Source: an uncultured Granulosicoccaceae bacterium (GTDB lineage: Bacteria > Pseudomonadota > Gammaproteobacteria > Granulosicoccales > Granulosicoccaceae). From it: a DNA stretch of 64,000 nt. Position numbers and translations under genes: made by a program. Positions 46,503 to 55,949 of the stretch are shown here, piece after piece. Under the pieces are notes generated by a model. The model did not search any database and was not told where the DNA came from. It saw only the letters and a program-made list of their open reading frames with translations. How positions within the stretch are numbered: the stretch's first letter is position 1; every line of letters starts with the position of its first letter. The stretch is taken from positions 21,341 through 85,340 of the forward strand of contig CALFCF010000004.1 of assembly GCA_937951345.1 (NCBI GenBank), in the 5' to 3' direction.

Positions 46503-46640
46503 AGTTAAATGGATGCTGCAGATGAGCCGATATAGGCATTATGTTACTAAAACGGCAGCACATACAGTCCGGCAACATGCTGCAACCAGTCGGCCGCGTT
46601 AGCTGTGCAAACATTAGCCATCATGGGCTAGGAGCAACGG

Positions 46641-47222
46641 TTGTCGACAAGACAAACCGGATTATCAATGGTCGCTGGTAAAAAGTTAGAAAAAACGCCC
46701 GGCTCACACCAAAGTCCTGTTTGCAACGGCAAAAACATTTGCAAAGGACTGAGCACAAGCTGCCTGATGCTTGTTGTTCTCACACTTCTATTGACCGGTT
46801 GTGTGACAACAACCAACCACTGTGGCAACGAGCAACGCGACTGGTCTGATCTGCAGTTCCCCAAAGAAAACTATTGCTCCGTACCGTCCTACGTCCCGTT
46901 TGCGAAACAATACGAAGCGGCCAACAAAGCCGTCTGCAAGGTGCACGACAACAACAGCGGAAAGTACGCGACAATGACGCAGCATGAAGCAGACAAGCGT
47001 TTCCTGTGCGACTACATCAAGCACAGTGAGTTTCCCTGGGGTGTCAGACATGTTACCGGCTATCTGAGCTATTTAACTTTACGTGCAGGCGCTGTTAGCT
47101 CAACTGAGGCACACACTGATAACACCAATCATTTAACCGAATCAGCCAGTCCGTCAGTTTTATCTGATGGTCACGCAGAGGCGGTAAAAAATTCGCAAGG
47201 TCAGTCGATTACTGTTGAGTAG
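46641..47222 (+). CDS. Small lipoprotein of unknown function
   Basis: 193 residues. The TTG start is supported by AGGAG seven bases upstream. After ~40 residues comes a lipoprotein signal (LMLVVLTLLLTGC, lipobox LTGC). The mature part has several Cys (HCGNEQRD, NYCSVPS, AVCKVHD, FLCDYIK), possibly two disulfides, and a polar C-terminal tail. No family recognised. It is divergent from the SDR gene and alone on its strand. Confidence 0.65.
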   Translation: MSTRQTGLSMVAGKKLEKTPGSHQSPVCNGKNICKGLSTSCLMLVVLTLLLTGCVTTTNHCGNEQRDWSDLQFPKENYCSVPSYVPFAKQYEAANKAVCKVHDNNSGKYATMTQHEADKRFLCDYIKHSEFPWGVRHVTGYLSYLTLRAGAVSSTEAHTDNTNHLTESASPSVLSDGHAEAVKNSQGQSITVE

Positions 47223-47330
47223 TTCGCCAGCAAGCTGTATGCAACCCTGTCTTGCCTGGACCGAAAAACTGAAAGTTCCAAACGTGTTTGTAACGAGTTC
47301 CACGTTACGCACAGTATCAGGCAGCGATTT

Positions 47331-48686
47331 CTATTTTCCGAATACCTGATCAATCTGCTCAACGATAAACTCATAGTCCGGATTGTAGGTTGTACGGGCT
47401 ACAGCTGTCCCGTCCGGTGACGGTGTGTGTTGCGCACCGAACCAGTGATTATCCGATCGCATGCATCCAAAAAAGATATCCGGGGTATTACCGTTGCACA
47501 CTAATATACGGCGAGATTGACCAAACAACGGATTGTCTGCGTGGTTGATCAGACTGAGGTGTGATTGATTCAGCACACGCAGATCAAGATGGCGGGAGAA
47601 TCGATGAATCTCAGTCGAACGCAAATCGATTGACGTATCGTTTGTGTACAAAATGAATCGCTTGTTATCGCTAACCATACGTTTGCGATAGATATTCCGC
47701 GAGTAATCAACATCAACCACTGAATCTTTTGCGGTAGCCACCATAACCACCGGCATATCTAACGTACGCCGCCGCCAGCGGTGTTTCAGGTATCGGCTGG
47801 TATTGAAATACTGCGTGGTTGAATTAATCGGAATAGAGTTGTATTTCGCCGGGTTGTCCTCAATGATCATTCCACCAAAAACCCAGGGCTTGAACTGTTG
47901 GTACAACCACGCCCATCGCAACAAATGATTGAGCTTGCTGTGATAGGCCGGTGAAACCAAAAACAAACCGGCAATATGCGGATTCTCCAAAGCCAGAATA
48001 GTTGCTATAACACCACCCAGTGAAAACCCACCGACATAAAGTGCTACATCGTCAGAGTGCCAGTTAGTGAGATGATCACGTGCAGCTGATAACCATTGCC
48101 GATAGGACACATCCAGCATCGCTTCAGGTGTTGTGCCATGGCCGGGTAAAAGAACTGCGCGGACATCAAACCCGAGCGTCGACAGTGATTGCGCCATATC
48201 ACGCCATACGAACGGTGAATCGTTAAGCCCGTGGAACAACAGAAAACGCCCGCGATAAGGCACTGTCGGATCGGCGGTAATTTCGAAAGGTGCGTTTATT
48301 TCAACCGCCAGCGGTTGGCGATGCTGCAATTGATTTTGCGCGATATACCTTTTCGCAGCCAGCACATAGGCATTGAAGTCCTGATCAGCTTCGGGAAAGC
48401 CGTCCGATTCAGCTGCACTAACTGCGACAACCGTTAGTTTCCAGATTAGTACAAATAAAAAAAAACTGATGGTGCCATCAACGGTTAGCCTATTTTTGTT
48501 TATGCTCTGCAACCCGATCCGTTTGCACACAGTCCAGATGCCTATAATCCATTGAGCGTGTTTAGAAGTTCGACTATTCACCAAAGATATTACCTGTTGA
48601 ACCACAAACGCTGTTACGAATTCAGCACAGAAAGCCGGTCGCTGGAATGACAACCTATCTGATTCCGGGCCTGCCCCGACGTTCAT
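47331..48686 (-). CDS. Alpha/beta hydrolase, membrane-anchored or exported
   Basis: Up to 451 residues. A hydrophobic segment (GTISFFLFVLIWKLTVVAVSAA) at ~70-92 is a signal or anchor. The hydrolase core has FLLFHGLNDSPFVWRDMAQ (oxyanion HG), VLLPGHGTTPEAM and GGFSLGGVIATILAL (nucleophile Ser in G-F-S-L-G); candidate acid and His residues follow (TAKDSVVDVDYS; NQSHLSLINH). Similar to serine aminopeptidase_S33/lysophospholipase types. The start is uncertain; the first 60 residues are not typical. Confidence 0.8.
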   Translation of the reverse strand: MNVGAGPESDRLSFQRPAFCAEFVTAFVVQQVISLVNSRTSKHAQWIIGIWTVCKRIGLQSINKNRLTVDGTISFFLFVLIWKLTVVAVSAAESDGFPEADQDFNAYVLAAKRYIAQNQLQHRQPLAVEINAPFEITADPTVPYRGRFLLFHGLNDSPFVWRDMAQSLSTLGFDVRAVLLPGHGTTPEAMLDVSYRQWLSAARDHLTNWHSDDVALYVGGFSLGGVIATILALENPHIAGLFLVSPAYHSKLNHLLRWAWLYQQFKPWVFGGMIIEDNPAKYNSIPINSTTQYFNTSRYLKHRWRRRTLDMPVVMVATAKDSVVDVDYSRNIYRKRMVSDNKRFILYTNDTSIDLRSTEIHRFSRHLDLRVLNQSHLSLINHADNPLFGQSRRILVCNGNTPDIFFGCMRSDNHWFGAQHTPSPDGTAVARTTYNPDYEFIVEQIDQVFGK

Positions 48687-48832
48687 TTTACCCCGCGCAA
48701 TGGCACGGGAAGTAATCTTTTAGTCGTCATTATTTACGTGACCCGGCACCTCGCAAAGCATTTTTAGCTACTATGCGTTCACAGAGCGATCACATCCAGC
48801 CACCGCCGACGTCTTGACCGGATCACACCAAC

Positions 48833-50362
48833 ATGACCAATAGAACCCGCAGCCGGCGCAGATCGCGCAAGTCTCATCAGGCGACCAACCTGCAAAGCGG
48901 TGCGTCCCCGTACATCAAACGCAATTTGCCACATTTTGATCCGCTTGATCCAGAACAGGTTGAGCGCATCAATCAGCAGGTTGACTGGATGCTCGAGAAT
49001 ATCGGCATTGCATTTCGCGACGATCCGAAAGCTTTGGCAATCTGGCAGAAAACAGGAACCAAAATCGATGGCGATCGAATATTTGCCGATGCTAAATGGG
49101 TACGTGAATTGTGCAGCCAGGCACCGACTGAATTTGAACAACTCGCCCGGAATCCGGACCGATCCGTTGTCATCGGCGGAAACAATCAAGTATTTGCACC
49201 AATATACGGTGCACCGTTTGTACGTGACCTCGAAAACGGTCGGCGTTACGCCACATTCGACGACTTTGAAAAACTGGTCAAGCTGGTGGCCATGCACCCC
49301 AACCTGCATCACAGCGGATTAGTAGTCGCAGAACCTACCGACATCCCGGTATCCAAACGTCATCTGGATATGGTTCATGCCCATATGACACTGACTGATA
49401 AGCCGCATCTTGGTGCAATCACCGAAAAAAGTCGTGCGCAGGACAGCGTGGATCTGGCAGAAATTCTCCACGGTACAGATACCATGGATAACAATGTGGT
49501 GATCATGGCTAACGTCAACACTAATTCACCCTTACTGGTTGATCGCGTTGTCAGTGAGGCGATTCAGGTATATTCATCACGCGGTCAGGCAATGGTCGTT
49601 ACACCGTTCATCCTGACTGGCGCGATGGGGCCGGTATCAACGGCGGCGGCCGTTGCACAAGCCATGGCTGAATCGATGATCTGTTGCGCGTTCACACAAT
49701 TGGTTAAACCCGGCGCACCTTTTGTCATGGGCAACTTTCTATCCTCAATGAGTCTCAAATCGGGCGCACCCACTTTCGGTATGCCGGAACCTGTTACGTC
49801 TAACTATGCCATCGGTCAAATGGCACGAGAACTCGGCTTGCCCTTACGTTGTGGCGGTTCGTTAACCGCATCGAAAATTGAAGATGCGCAGGCAGCTTAT
49901 GAAAGTGCAGATTCCATGCATTCAACAGTACTGGCAGGCTCGAACTACACGTTACATGCTGCAGGTTGGCTCGAAGGAGGACTGGCAACCGGTTTTGAAA
50001 AACTGGTAATGGATGCTGACCGACTCGGCAGTTATCAGAAAATCATGCAGGGGCTTGATGTCAGCGACGATCAATTTGCGCGTGATGCCTACGAAGAAGT
50101 CGAACCCGGTGGACATTTCCTCGGGTCGGCGCACACTATGCGCCACTATCAGACCGCGTTTTACGACGCGACATTAAGTGACAGCGAAAACGTCGAAAGC
50201 TGGGAGGAAAAAGGCAGTCAGGACATGCGCCGCCGCGCCTTTGACAAATGGAACCGTATGCTTGACGTATACGAGACACCGCCGATGGACATTTCAGTTC
50301 GTGAAGCACTGGATGACTATGTCGCGCGACGCAAAAGTGAATTGCCCGATGCGTGGTATTAA
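48833..50362 (+). CDS. Trimethylamine methyltransferase family (MttB-like, non-pyrrolysine)
   Basis: 509 residues of the MttB superfamily. Seen: ASPYIKRNLPHFDPLDPEQVERI at the start, LENIGIAFRDDPKALAIW, VIGGNNQVFAPIYGAPFVRDL, MANVNTNSPLLVDRVVSEAI and GCAFTQL/GAPFVMGNFLSSMSLKSGAP-type core. There is no in-frame TAG, so this is a non-pyrrolysine member, a class that includes glycine betaine and other quaternary-amine methyltransferases. It probably demethylates a quaternary amine to a corrinoid protein, but no corrinoid gene is adjacent. Nearby RidA-fusion, ureohydrolase and SDR genes suggest nitrogen-compound catabolism (inference). Confidence 0.88.
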   Translation: MTNRTRSRRRSRKSHQATNLQSGASPYIKRNLPHFDPLDPEQVERINQQVDWMLENIGIAFRDDPKALAIWQKTGTKIDGDRIFADAKWVRELCSQAPTEFEQLARNPDRSVVIGGNNQVFAPIYGAPFVRDLENGRRYATFDDFEKLVKLVAMHPNLHHSGLVVAEPTDIPVSKRHLDMVHAHMTLTDKPHLGAITEKSRAQDSVDLAEILHGTDTMDNNVVIMANVNTNSPLLVDRVVSEAIQVYSSRGQAMVVTPFILTGAMGPVSTAAAVAQAMAESMICCAFTQLVKPGAPFVMGNFLSSMSLKSGAPTFGMPEPVTSNYAIGQMARELGLPLRCGGSLTASKIEDAQAAYESADSMHSTVLAGSNYTLHAAGWLEGGLATGFEKLVMDADRLGSYQKIMQGLDVSDDQFARDAYEEVEPGGHFLGSAHTMRHYQTAFYDATLSDSENVESWEEKGSQDMRRRAFDKWNRMLDVYETPPMDISVREALDDYVARRKSELPDAWY

Positions 50363-50387
50363 AAAATTGCGCTCGCAGATAAAGAAG

Positions 50388-51692
50388 TCACTCGTCGCTT
50401 ACCGCTATCACCTCTATTTCAATAACCATATCCTCGTACACCAAATAAGGCACCGGTATTCCGCTGGTTGCGGGACCGGGTGTCTGAAAAGCTTCGGATC
50501 GAACCAACAGGTTCTGGTGCAATGCTTCGGCAGAAGCCGTTCCCTGATAAAAGGTAGTGACTTTTACAACATCGTCCATTGTTGCATTAAGATCAGTCAG
50601 AATTTTTTTAATATTCTCCAGTGCCACATGCGTTTGAGCCACTATATCCTTCGGATGCAGTACTCGGGCGTTTTTATCCAGTGCTACCTGACCACCCAGA
50701 TGAATGATTTTTCCATGTCGATTGCCATGCTTGTAAGGAAGTGCGGTCGTCCAGTTCCAATGACCCTCAGGCCAGGAATAGCGAACAACCGGATTGTCTT
50801 CAGTTGCTTCAATCAGTTCAGTCGCAGATTTATCAGGCGATAGTTTCTCGGCGTTTTTCTCTGATACTTGTGCCGTAGCATGTGCTGTAGCATGTGCTGT
50901 AACCGCAATCTTGGTCATCAACCCTTCCTGCGCGAAACCGCTTAGCGCAATGCCGGTTGCTGCCGGACCCGGATCGCTAAAATAGGATGCGCGGATAGCA
51001 GCGGGAGTTTCCCAGTTTTCGGCAGTACCATCGCCACGATAAAAAACATTCAACTTTAAAACCTGGTCGAAGCTTGCACTCGCAAGACTTAACGCACACC
51101 CAAGGTTATTCATCATGTTGCGAGTCTGCGAAATCAGATCACCGCTGTCAGCAAGCGTGCCATCAGGCTTTAATGCCGATATGTCACCTGTAAATATCAG
51201 ATTGTTGCAACAGACAACGTGCGAGAATCGTTTGTTTAATGCAGGCAAAGTTTCACTGCGTATAAAAGCGGGGTTATTGTCTGTACGGTAGTCCGGATCA
51301 ATCGCAACGCCTTCCAATTCAATGCGCATCCCCGGGTAACACAATGCCGGTAAACAGATAGTTGACACGACAGGGCTTGATGCACCAGCCAACAGATCGG
51401 CAAGAATATCAAGCATGTGCTTTTCATCGGATTCATCACCGACAAAATAAATAACCAGTTTTACTAAATCGTCTGTCGTTGCGCCCAGATCAGTCAGAAT
51501 GGTTTCAACATGTTGATAAACGTTGCGGGTTTGCGCCGATAAATCATCGGGATTTACTACCTGGCCTGCTGAGTTCAAACTGGCTTGACCACCGGTGTAT
51601 ATAAGGCCACCACGCCTTACACCGTGAAAGTGCGATACCGTCACTGGCCAATGCCAATGACCATCCGGCCAACTGTGCGTTTTATTACTCAT
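50388..51692 (-). CDS. Triple RidA-domain protein (YjgF/UK114 fusion)
   Basis: 434 residues containing three RidA-type domains in tandem: ~15-130 (GGLIYTGGQASLN ... MRIELEGVAI), ~155-275 (NNLIFTGDISALKP ... MTKIAVTAHA) and ~318-434 (GKIIHLGGQVALDK ... IEIEVIAV). RidA proteins hydrolyse reactive enamines/imines. In all three domains the Arg of the PARSCVEV-type motif is replaced (Val, Ala and Thr), so the classic RidA deaminase site is missing, as in other Rid subfamilies. A single chain would supply one full trimer. A 12 bp duplication (gcatgtgctgta) lies in the linker coding for HATAHATA. It converges with the MttB gene, 25 bp apart. Confidence 0.9.
   Translation of the reverse strand: MSNKTHSWPDGHWHWPVTVSHFHGVRRGGLIYTGGQASLNSAGQVVNPDDLSAQTRNVYQHVETILTDLGATTDDLVKLVIYFVGDESDEKHMLDILADLLAGASSPVVSTICLPALCYPGMRIELEGVAIDPDYRTDNNPAFIRSETLPALNKRFSHVVCCNNLIFTGDISALKPDGTLADSGDLISQTRNMMNNLGCALSLASASFDQVLKLNVFYRGDGTAENWETPAAIRASYFSDPGPAATGIALSGFAQEGLMTKIAVTAHATAHATAQVSEKNAEKLSPDKSATELIEATEDNPVVRYSWPEGHWNWTTALPYKHGNRHGKIIHLGGQVALDKNARVLHPKDIVAQTHVALENIKKILTDLNATMDDVVKVTTFYQGTASAEALHQNLLVRSEAFQTPGPATSGIPVPYLVYEDMVIEIEVIAVSDE
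50878..50901 (-). repeat. 12 bp in-frame tandem repeat in the RidA linker
   Basis: Two exact copies of gcatgtgctgta add four residues (AHAT x2) between RidA domains 2 and 3. Confidence 0.85.
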
Positions 51693-51821
51693 CGAAAGAG
51701 GTGCTGGAAATATTTTCGAGGCAATAGCTATTAATTCCTTTTAAATTGCGATTAAACCGCCATTAGTTTCACTAATCTGAAAAGTACCGAATACTTGCGT
51801 ATTTATTTCTACTCTTCTCTA

Positions 51822-52775
51822 TCACCTGTGATGCAGCATGCGACCAATGGTATTCATCATCAGTTGTGCAGCAAGCGTACTGGTTGATGTAGTCGGGTCG
51901 TAGTCAGGCGCGACTTCGACGAGATCCATTCCAACGATGTTGCCACGTTTACACAAGCCATCAATCAGTTCCAGCACTTCGTAATAATAAAAACCACCGT
52001 GACTGGGAGTACCTGTGCCGGATGCAATGGACGGATCAAACGCGTCGATATCAACAGTCAGGTAATAACGCACATTCGCCGGGATGCGTTCGAGCACCGC
52101 TTCAACGCCCAGACGTCTGAATTGTCGTACCGACAAAATATCTGAACCGCGCTGTCGGGCATCTTCGTAGCCGTCGCGTGCAGTTGAGGAGACATTGCGA
52201 ATACCGATCTGGCTGAGACCGGTGACATAATCTTTTTCTGCAGCGCGACGCATCGGGTTGCCATGTCCGTAACGCACACCATGCCGTTCATCAACAAAAT
52301 CAAGATGTGCATCAACCTGAACCAAATGCACAGGCTCCTGATCAGAGAACGCATTAATACACGGAATATTGATCGAATGATCCCCACCCATCACAACAGG
52401 AATTGCGCCGGCTGCCAGAATTTTTCGCACACCCGCTTCAATATTGGCGTGACTTTTCATGGTGTCGGTATGCACGATGTCAGCATCACCAATGTCAACG
52501 ATGCGGGTTTTATCAGCCGGCAGATAAACGATGTCATCTTCAAAGTCGTAGGCGCCGGCATGTCCGAAAGAAAAAAGTGTTGATGCTTCACGGATGCCAC
52601 GCGGTCCCATACGAGCACCGGATCGCCATTGACAACCGAAGTCAAAAGGTGCGCCAAGCACCGCGACATCGGCATCAATCGCATCCCAGTCAGCGACATA
52701 AGGGTATTTGCCAAAAGTACATATACCGACGAATGGCAGATCGAGGCGCCCTTCTTCATAACCGTGTGTTGTCAT
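51822..52775 (-). CDS. Ureohydrolase (agmatinase / guanidinobutyrase-like)
   Basis: 317 residues of the arginase/agmatinase family; a binuclear manganese enzyme that releases urea from guanidino compounds. Metal motifs: VVMGGDHSINIP, QVDAHLDFVDERHG and LTVDIDAFDPSIASGTGTPSHGG. FGCQWRSGARMGPRGIREAS is the usual N-terminal loop. Agmatine, guanidinobutyrate or another guanidino acid could be the substrate; sequence alone does not tell. It lies 129 bp upstream of the triple-RidA gene on the same strand, perhaps co-transcribed. Confidence 0.9.
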   Translation of the reverse strand: MTTHGYEEGRLDLPFVGICTFGKYPYVADWDAIDADVAVLGAPFDFGCQWRSGARMGPRGIREASTLFSFGHAGAYDFEDDIVYLPADKTRIVDIGDADIVHTDTMKSHANIEAGVRKILAAGAIPVVMGGDHSINIPCINAFSDQEPVHLVQVDAHLDFVDERHGVRYGHGNPMRRAAEKDYVTGLSQIGIRNVSSTARDGYEDARQRGSDILSVRQFRRLGVEAVLERIPANVRYYLTVDIDAFDPSIASGTGTPSHGGFYYYEVLELIDGLCKRGNIVGMDLVEVAPDYDPTTSTSTLAAQLMMNTIGRMLHHR

Positions 52776-52887
52776 ACCGTACCTTTTATAATTTGTTTAG
52801 CGTCTATGGTCATTGAGCCAAGTCTGCCATAGTCATGGCCTGCTGATAAGCTATGATGAGACCATCACACAATAGCCGTTACAGAAC

Positions 52888-53583
52888 ATGAATCAGACAA
52901 AACAAAAACACGTCGTCATCACAGGCGCCAGTCGTGGACTCGGCCGGGCTATGGCAGAAGCAATGATCGAGGCCGGGCACACGATCTCCGGCTGTGCGCG
53001 CAGTGCAGAAAGCATGCAGGCACTACAGCAGGCTTATGGAGAGCAGCATCGTTTTGATTCAGTCGATTTAAGTTCGCAGGCGGCCATCGACGATTGGTGC
53101 AAACATGTAATCGCGCAGGCGGGTGCACCGCATTTGTTACTCAATAACGCCGGTGTAATTAATACCAATGCAGCACTATGGGATGTCGATCCGGCAGAGT
53201 TTCAGTCCGTAATGGATGTCAATATTTCAGCCGTGTTCCACACTATCCGGGGCTTTGTGCCGGCGATGATTGAAGCAGGCGAAGGCGTCGTTGTTAATTT
53301 CAGCAGTGGCTGGGGACGCTCAGTGTCGCCGGAAGTCGCACCGTACTGCGCCAGCAAATGGGCAATAGAGGGCATGACTCAGGCTATGGCCGCAGAACTT
53401 CCCGATGGTATTGCGGCGGTTGCATTGAATCCGGGGGTGATCAATACCGATATGCTGCAAAGCTGCTTTGGTGGCGCAGCAGATAATCACGGTGATGCGA
53501 CGAGCTGGGCAAAGCAGGCTGTACCGTATCTGCTGTCACTCAATGCCGATCATAACGGGCAATCTTTGTCCGCACCTGGTTGA
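52888..53583 (+). CDS. Short-chain dehydrogenase/reductase
   Basis: 231 residues, classical SDR. VVITGASRGLGRAMAEAM (cofactor loop), LLLNNAGVINT, VVNFSSGWGRSVSPEVAPYCASKWA (Ser, Tyr and Lys of the catalytic set). NAD(P) and substrate preference unknown. It is divergent from the ureohydrolase, 112 bp apart, and may belong to the same pathway. Confidence 0.88.
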   Translation: MNQTKQKHVVITGASRGLGRAMAEAMIEAGHTISGCARSAESMQALQQAYGEQHRFDSVDLSSQAAIDDWCKHVIAQAGAPHLLLNNAGVINTNAALWDVDPAEFQSVMDVNISAVFHTIRGFVPAMIEAGEGVVVNFSSGWGRSVSPEVAPYCASKWAIEGMTQAMAAELPDGIAAVALNPGVINTDMLQSCFGGAADNHGDATSWAKQAVPYLLSLNADHNGQSLSAPG

Positions 53584-53624
53584 CAGGTAAACAGCTCCTG
53601 CAATTGTCTATCGATTTTTAATGT

Positions 53625-53652
53625 CAGTAGATTGTTGATTCAGAATCTACTG
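53625..53652. terminator. Hairpin between convergent SDR and HEAT genes
   Basis: Nine-bp perfect stem CAGTAGATT / AATCTACTG with a 10-base loop covering the HEAT gene stop. No T-run follows either side, so a terminator role is only possible. Confidence 0.4.
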
Positions 53653-54762
53653 ATCAATTCGGGTTGAGTTCACCTGCGCCAACACCTCGCGTAACTGTGC
53701 CCGCTCGTCATCTGTCAGACTGATACGAGATAAGGCCTGCAGTGCACCGCGTCGGGTGCGTTGAATTTCAGCATCATTTGATGCTACACCCATCAGTGCC
53801 CGCTTAACCTGTCCGTCAACGTATTGATAATTGATCAGTGAATACGTCAAGTCGCGTCTTACACGCGAGTCCGGATCGGACAACCCCTCCAGAATTTGCG
53901 GCGTAAAGTTACTCGAATCAGCCCAACCGGCAAGCGCCGTATAACTGCGCGAACGGACTAGCGCATCCTGATGACTGACAAGTTCCGTAGCACGACCCAG
54001 GAGTTGCTGACGCTGCGCGCTGGTGGCTGTTGACTGACTGCCAAACGCACCCAATGCGCGGGTTAATACTTTTGAATCCGCTTCGTCCTCAATAATGTCA
54101 AGCAAGGTATCGCGCACACCCGGGTTGCTGCTCTGCACTTCGCGTAACAGATTGATTGCAGCCAACCTGTTCTCGGTTGAACCGGTTCGAGCTATATCCT
54201 CAGCGACTGCAGCGACCACGCTGCTATCAAAGCGGCTGAGCAATTGCGTCAATCGTGCAAGCTGACCGGGGTCTGTTGTATTGCGGTATTGTTCAAGCAC
54301 GGCGTCGAGTAACGCCGGGTTGGCATCAAGTTCTGCTATCAGCGCATCGAACTGCGCATCCGACTGCCAGTTTGCTATTCCAAGCTCGGCAACAGGAATT
54401 CCGCCGAGCGATAAGTCTGCGTTCTGCGATTGCGAATCATCGACCGGATCAGGGTCCGTCGCCCCGCTATCAGGCGCCTCTGCATTATCTGCATACTGGT
54501 TAATGATGTCGTTTTGCGTAGTTGCGTTGGACGATTGCTCATCGAGCGTCGAAAAAGGATTGTCTTCGCCCGACGGAGCGCCTGCAATTGAGGAGTCCGG
54601 TGATGCAGAAGTCTGCCTTTGGCTTGCGATAGATTGATCACCCGTGTCCGACTGAGCGCGTTGCGTAGCGGATGGTGCATCCGAGTAAGGATCTCGCAAG
54701 TAAAGAAACACCGCGGCAAGCGTGACGAATGCAAACAGAGCGGCAAGCAGATTACGCCACAT
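53647..54762 (-). CDS. HEAT-repeat protein, membrane-anchored
   Basis: 371 residues from MWRNLLAALFAFVTLAAVFL, preceded by GGGAGG; the 56-residue upstream extension in the track is rejected. One N-terminal transmembrane helix, a Ser/Asp/Gln-rich spacer (~25-120), then helical repeats (LARLTQLLSRFDSSVVAAV, NRLAAINLLREVQSSNPGV, ALVRSRSYTALAGW, PDSRVRRDLTYSLINYQ, RRGALQALSRISL). HEAT repeats bind other proteins; partner unknown. Probably faces the periplasm. Confidence 0.8.
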   Translation of the reverse strand: MWRNLLAALFAFVTLAAVFLYLRDPYSDAPSATQRAQSDTGDQSIASQRQTSASPDSSIAGAPSGEDNPFSTLDEQSSNATTQNDIINQYADNAEAPDSGATDPDPVDDSQSQNADLSLGGIPVAELGIANWQSDAQFDALIAELDANPALLDAVLEQYRNTTDPGQLARLTQLLSRFDSSVVAAVAEDIARTGSTENRLAAINLLREVQSSNPGVRDTLLDIIEDEADSKVLTRALGAFGSQSTATSAQRQQLLGRATELVSHQDALVRSRSYTALAGWADSSNFTPQILEGLSDPDSRVRRDLTYSLINYQYVDGQVKRALMGVASNDAEIQRTRRGALQALSRISLTDDERAQLREVLAQVNSTRIDQ

Positions 54763-55094
54763 GGGCCAAATGTCCTCCCGATCAGAAAAGGTGGAAAGGG
54801 TGCTGCGACTGCGTCTGATGATAACGGATGCGACCTGTCGTATGCAGATGCTTGGACAGTGTTTGTTGCAAATGGATACAATGTTTACAGCTCTGCAACA
54901 AATGCAAGGTTGAAGAGATAAACGGGACACCCATCCGCAGGAAGATTTTGAAGTGCTTACCTGAATGCTTACTTAACAGACTACATCACAGCCAAGCCGA
55001 TATCAGACAATTATCAGGTAAGTGGTATTGTCACCACTTACCTGATTTAGCAGAGAAGACCCGAACAGGCCTTCTCAGTTTACGATTCCCCGAA
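54763..55094. other. Intergenic region upstream of the HEAT gene
   Basis: About 330 bp with the hairpin at 55013-55046 and the presumed promoter of the HEAT gene. No gene seen. Confidence 0.4.
55013..55046 (-). terminator. Strong hairpin downstream of the PG-binding lipoprotein
   Basis: Perfect 13 bp stem (ATCAGGTAAGTGG / CCACTTACCTGAT) with an 8-base loop, ~50 bp past the lipoprotein stop. It lacks a good T-run, so it may stabilise the 3' end rather than terminate. Confidence 0.5.
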
Positions 55095-55949
55095 CTAGAA
55101 GCCGGTTGAGAACGGGCCGAAGTTAGGAATGCCGTCAAACGGGCTTTCTTCAAGCTGCCAGCTACCATCAGCAATGTTCTGGTAGAACAGACTTTGCCCC
55201 CCGTCACAACCGGGTGTGCGATTATCTATGCCATCCCGGTCCGGATCATAGGGACCGACAAAAAACGCGTTAAAGTTGGCATCAAATTGCAGCGGCTCGA
55301 GGGTATCCTGAAGCGCACCCCAGGTTCCGGGGCCAACTATGCCGTCCGGCGTCAAACCATTTTCTTCCTGAAAGGCAATTACAGCCGACTCGGTCAACGG
55401 GCCAAAATCCGCATCCGCCGTTAAAGGATGTCCGAGACAATCGAGCAAATTCTGTACGCCGCGCGTATAGCTGCTTTGAGCGTGTGAGCCACCGACAAAC
55501 AGCTGGCAGTTGTTACCCCAGTCAGCATCGGATGAATTGGTATCCGTACTGCCGTTGGTCGAACCGTCACAAACCTGGCCACCCGGCCCTCCGCCAATCG
55601 GATCAGTCTGCTCAAACGCATCATCAATACCGTTAAAGTTTTCATCTACACCGCCGGTTTGATCAACGTCTATGTCGTCGGTTATGCCATCCGCATCAGT
55701 GTCCAGGTCACCGAAGCTCTGGAACGCATCATCTACGCCATCGAAATTTGTATCCAATCCGCCAGTAAGGTCGACATCCGATTCATTAGGAATACCGTCA
55801 AGATCAACATCTCCCAACGGATCGTCGATCACCGGGTCAATTTCATCTTCAACACCACCGGACCCGCCACCGCAAGCCGTCAGTGCCAGAGCGAATGCCG
55901 GAACTACCAGCAGACGCAAAGCGGATCCTGAATTAAGGCGTAATCTCAT
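55095..55949 (-). CDS. Lipoprotein with TSP3-like repeats and peptidoglycan-binding domain
   Basis: 284 residues. Signal peptide and lipobox (LLVVPAFALALTAC), a Gly spacer, then Asp-rich calcium-type repeats (DVDLDGIPNESDVDLTGG, DTDADGITDDIDVDQTGG). A PG_binding_1 domain follows (GVQNLLDCLGHPLTADADFG ... AVIAFQEENGLTPDGIVGPGTW). The C-terminal ~60 residues (NFNAFFVGPYDPDRDGID ...) are unassigned. Likely an outer-membrane lipoprotein contacting the cell wall. AGGTGA precedes the ATG. Confidence 0.87.
   Translation of the reverse strand: MRLRLNSGSALRLLVVPAFALALTACGGGSGGVEDEIDPVIDDPLGDVDLDGIPNESDVDLTGGLDTNFDGVDDAFQSFGDLDTDADGITDDIDVDQTGGVDENFNGIDDAFEQTDPIGGGPGGQVCDGSTNGSTDTNSSDADWGNNCQLFVGGSHAQSSYTRGVQNLLDCLGHPLTADADFGPLTESAVIAFQEENGLTPDGIVGPGTWGALQDTLEPLQFDANFNAFFVGPYDPDRDGIDNRTPGCDGGQSLFYQNIADGSWQLEESPFDGIPNFGPFSTGF

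Noticed and set aside
48833-50362. Pyrrolysine-containing MttB
   Set aside because: No in-frame TAG interrupts the gene; the reading frame is complete without one.
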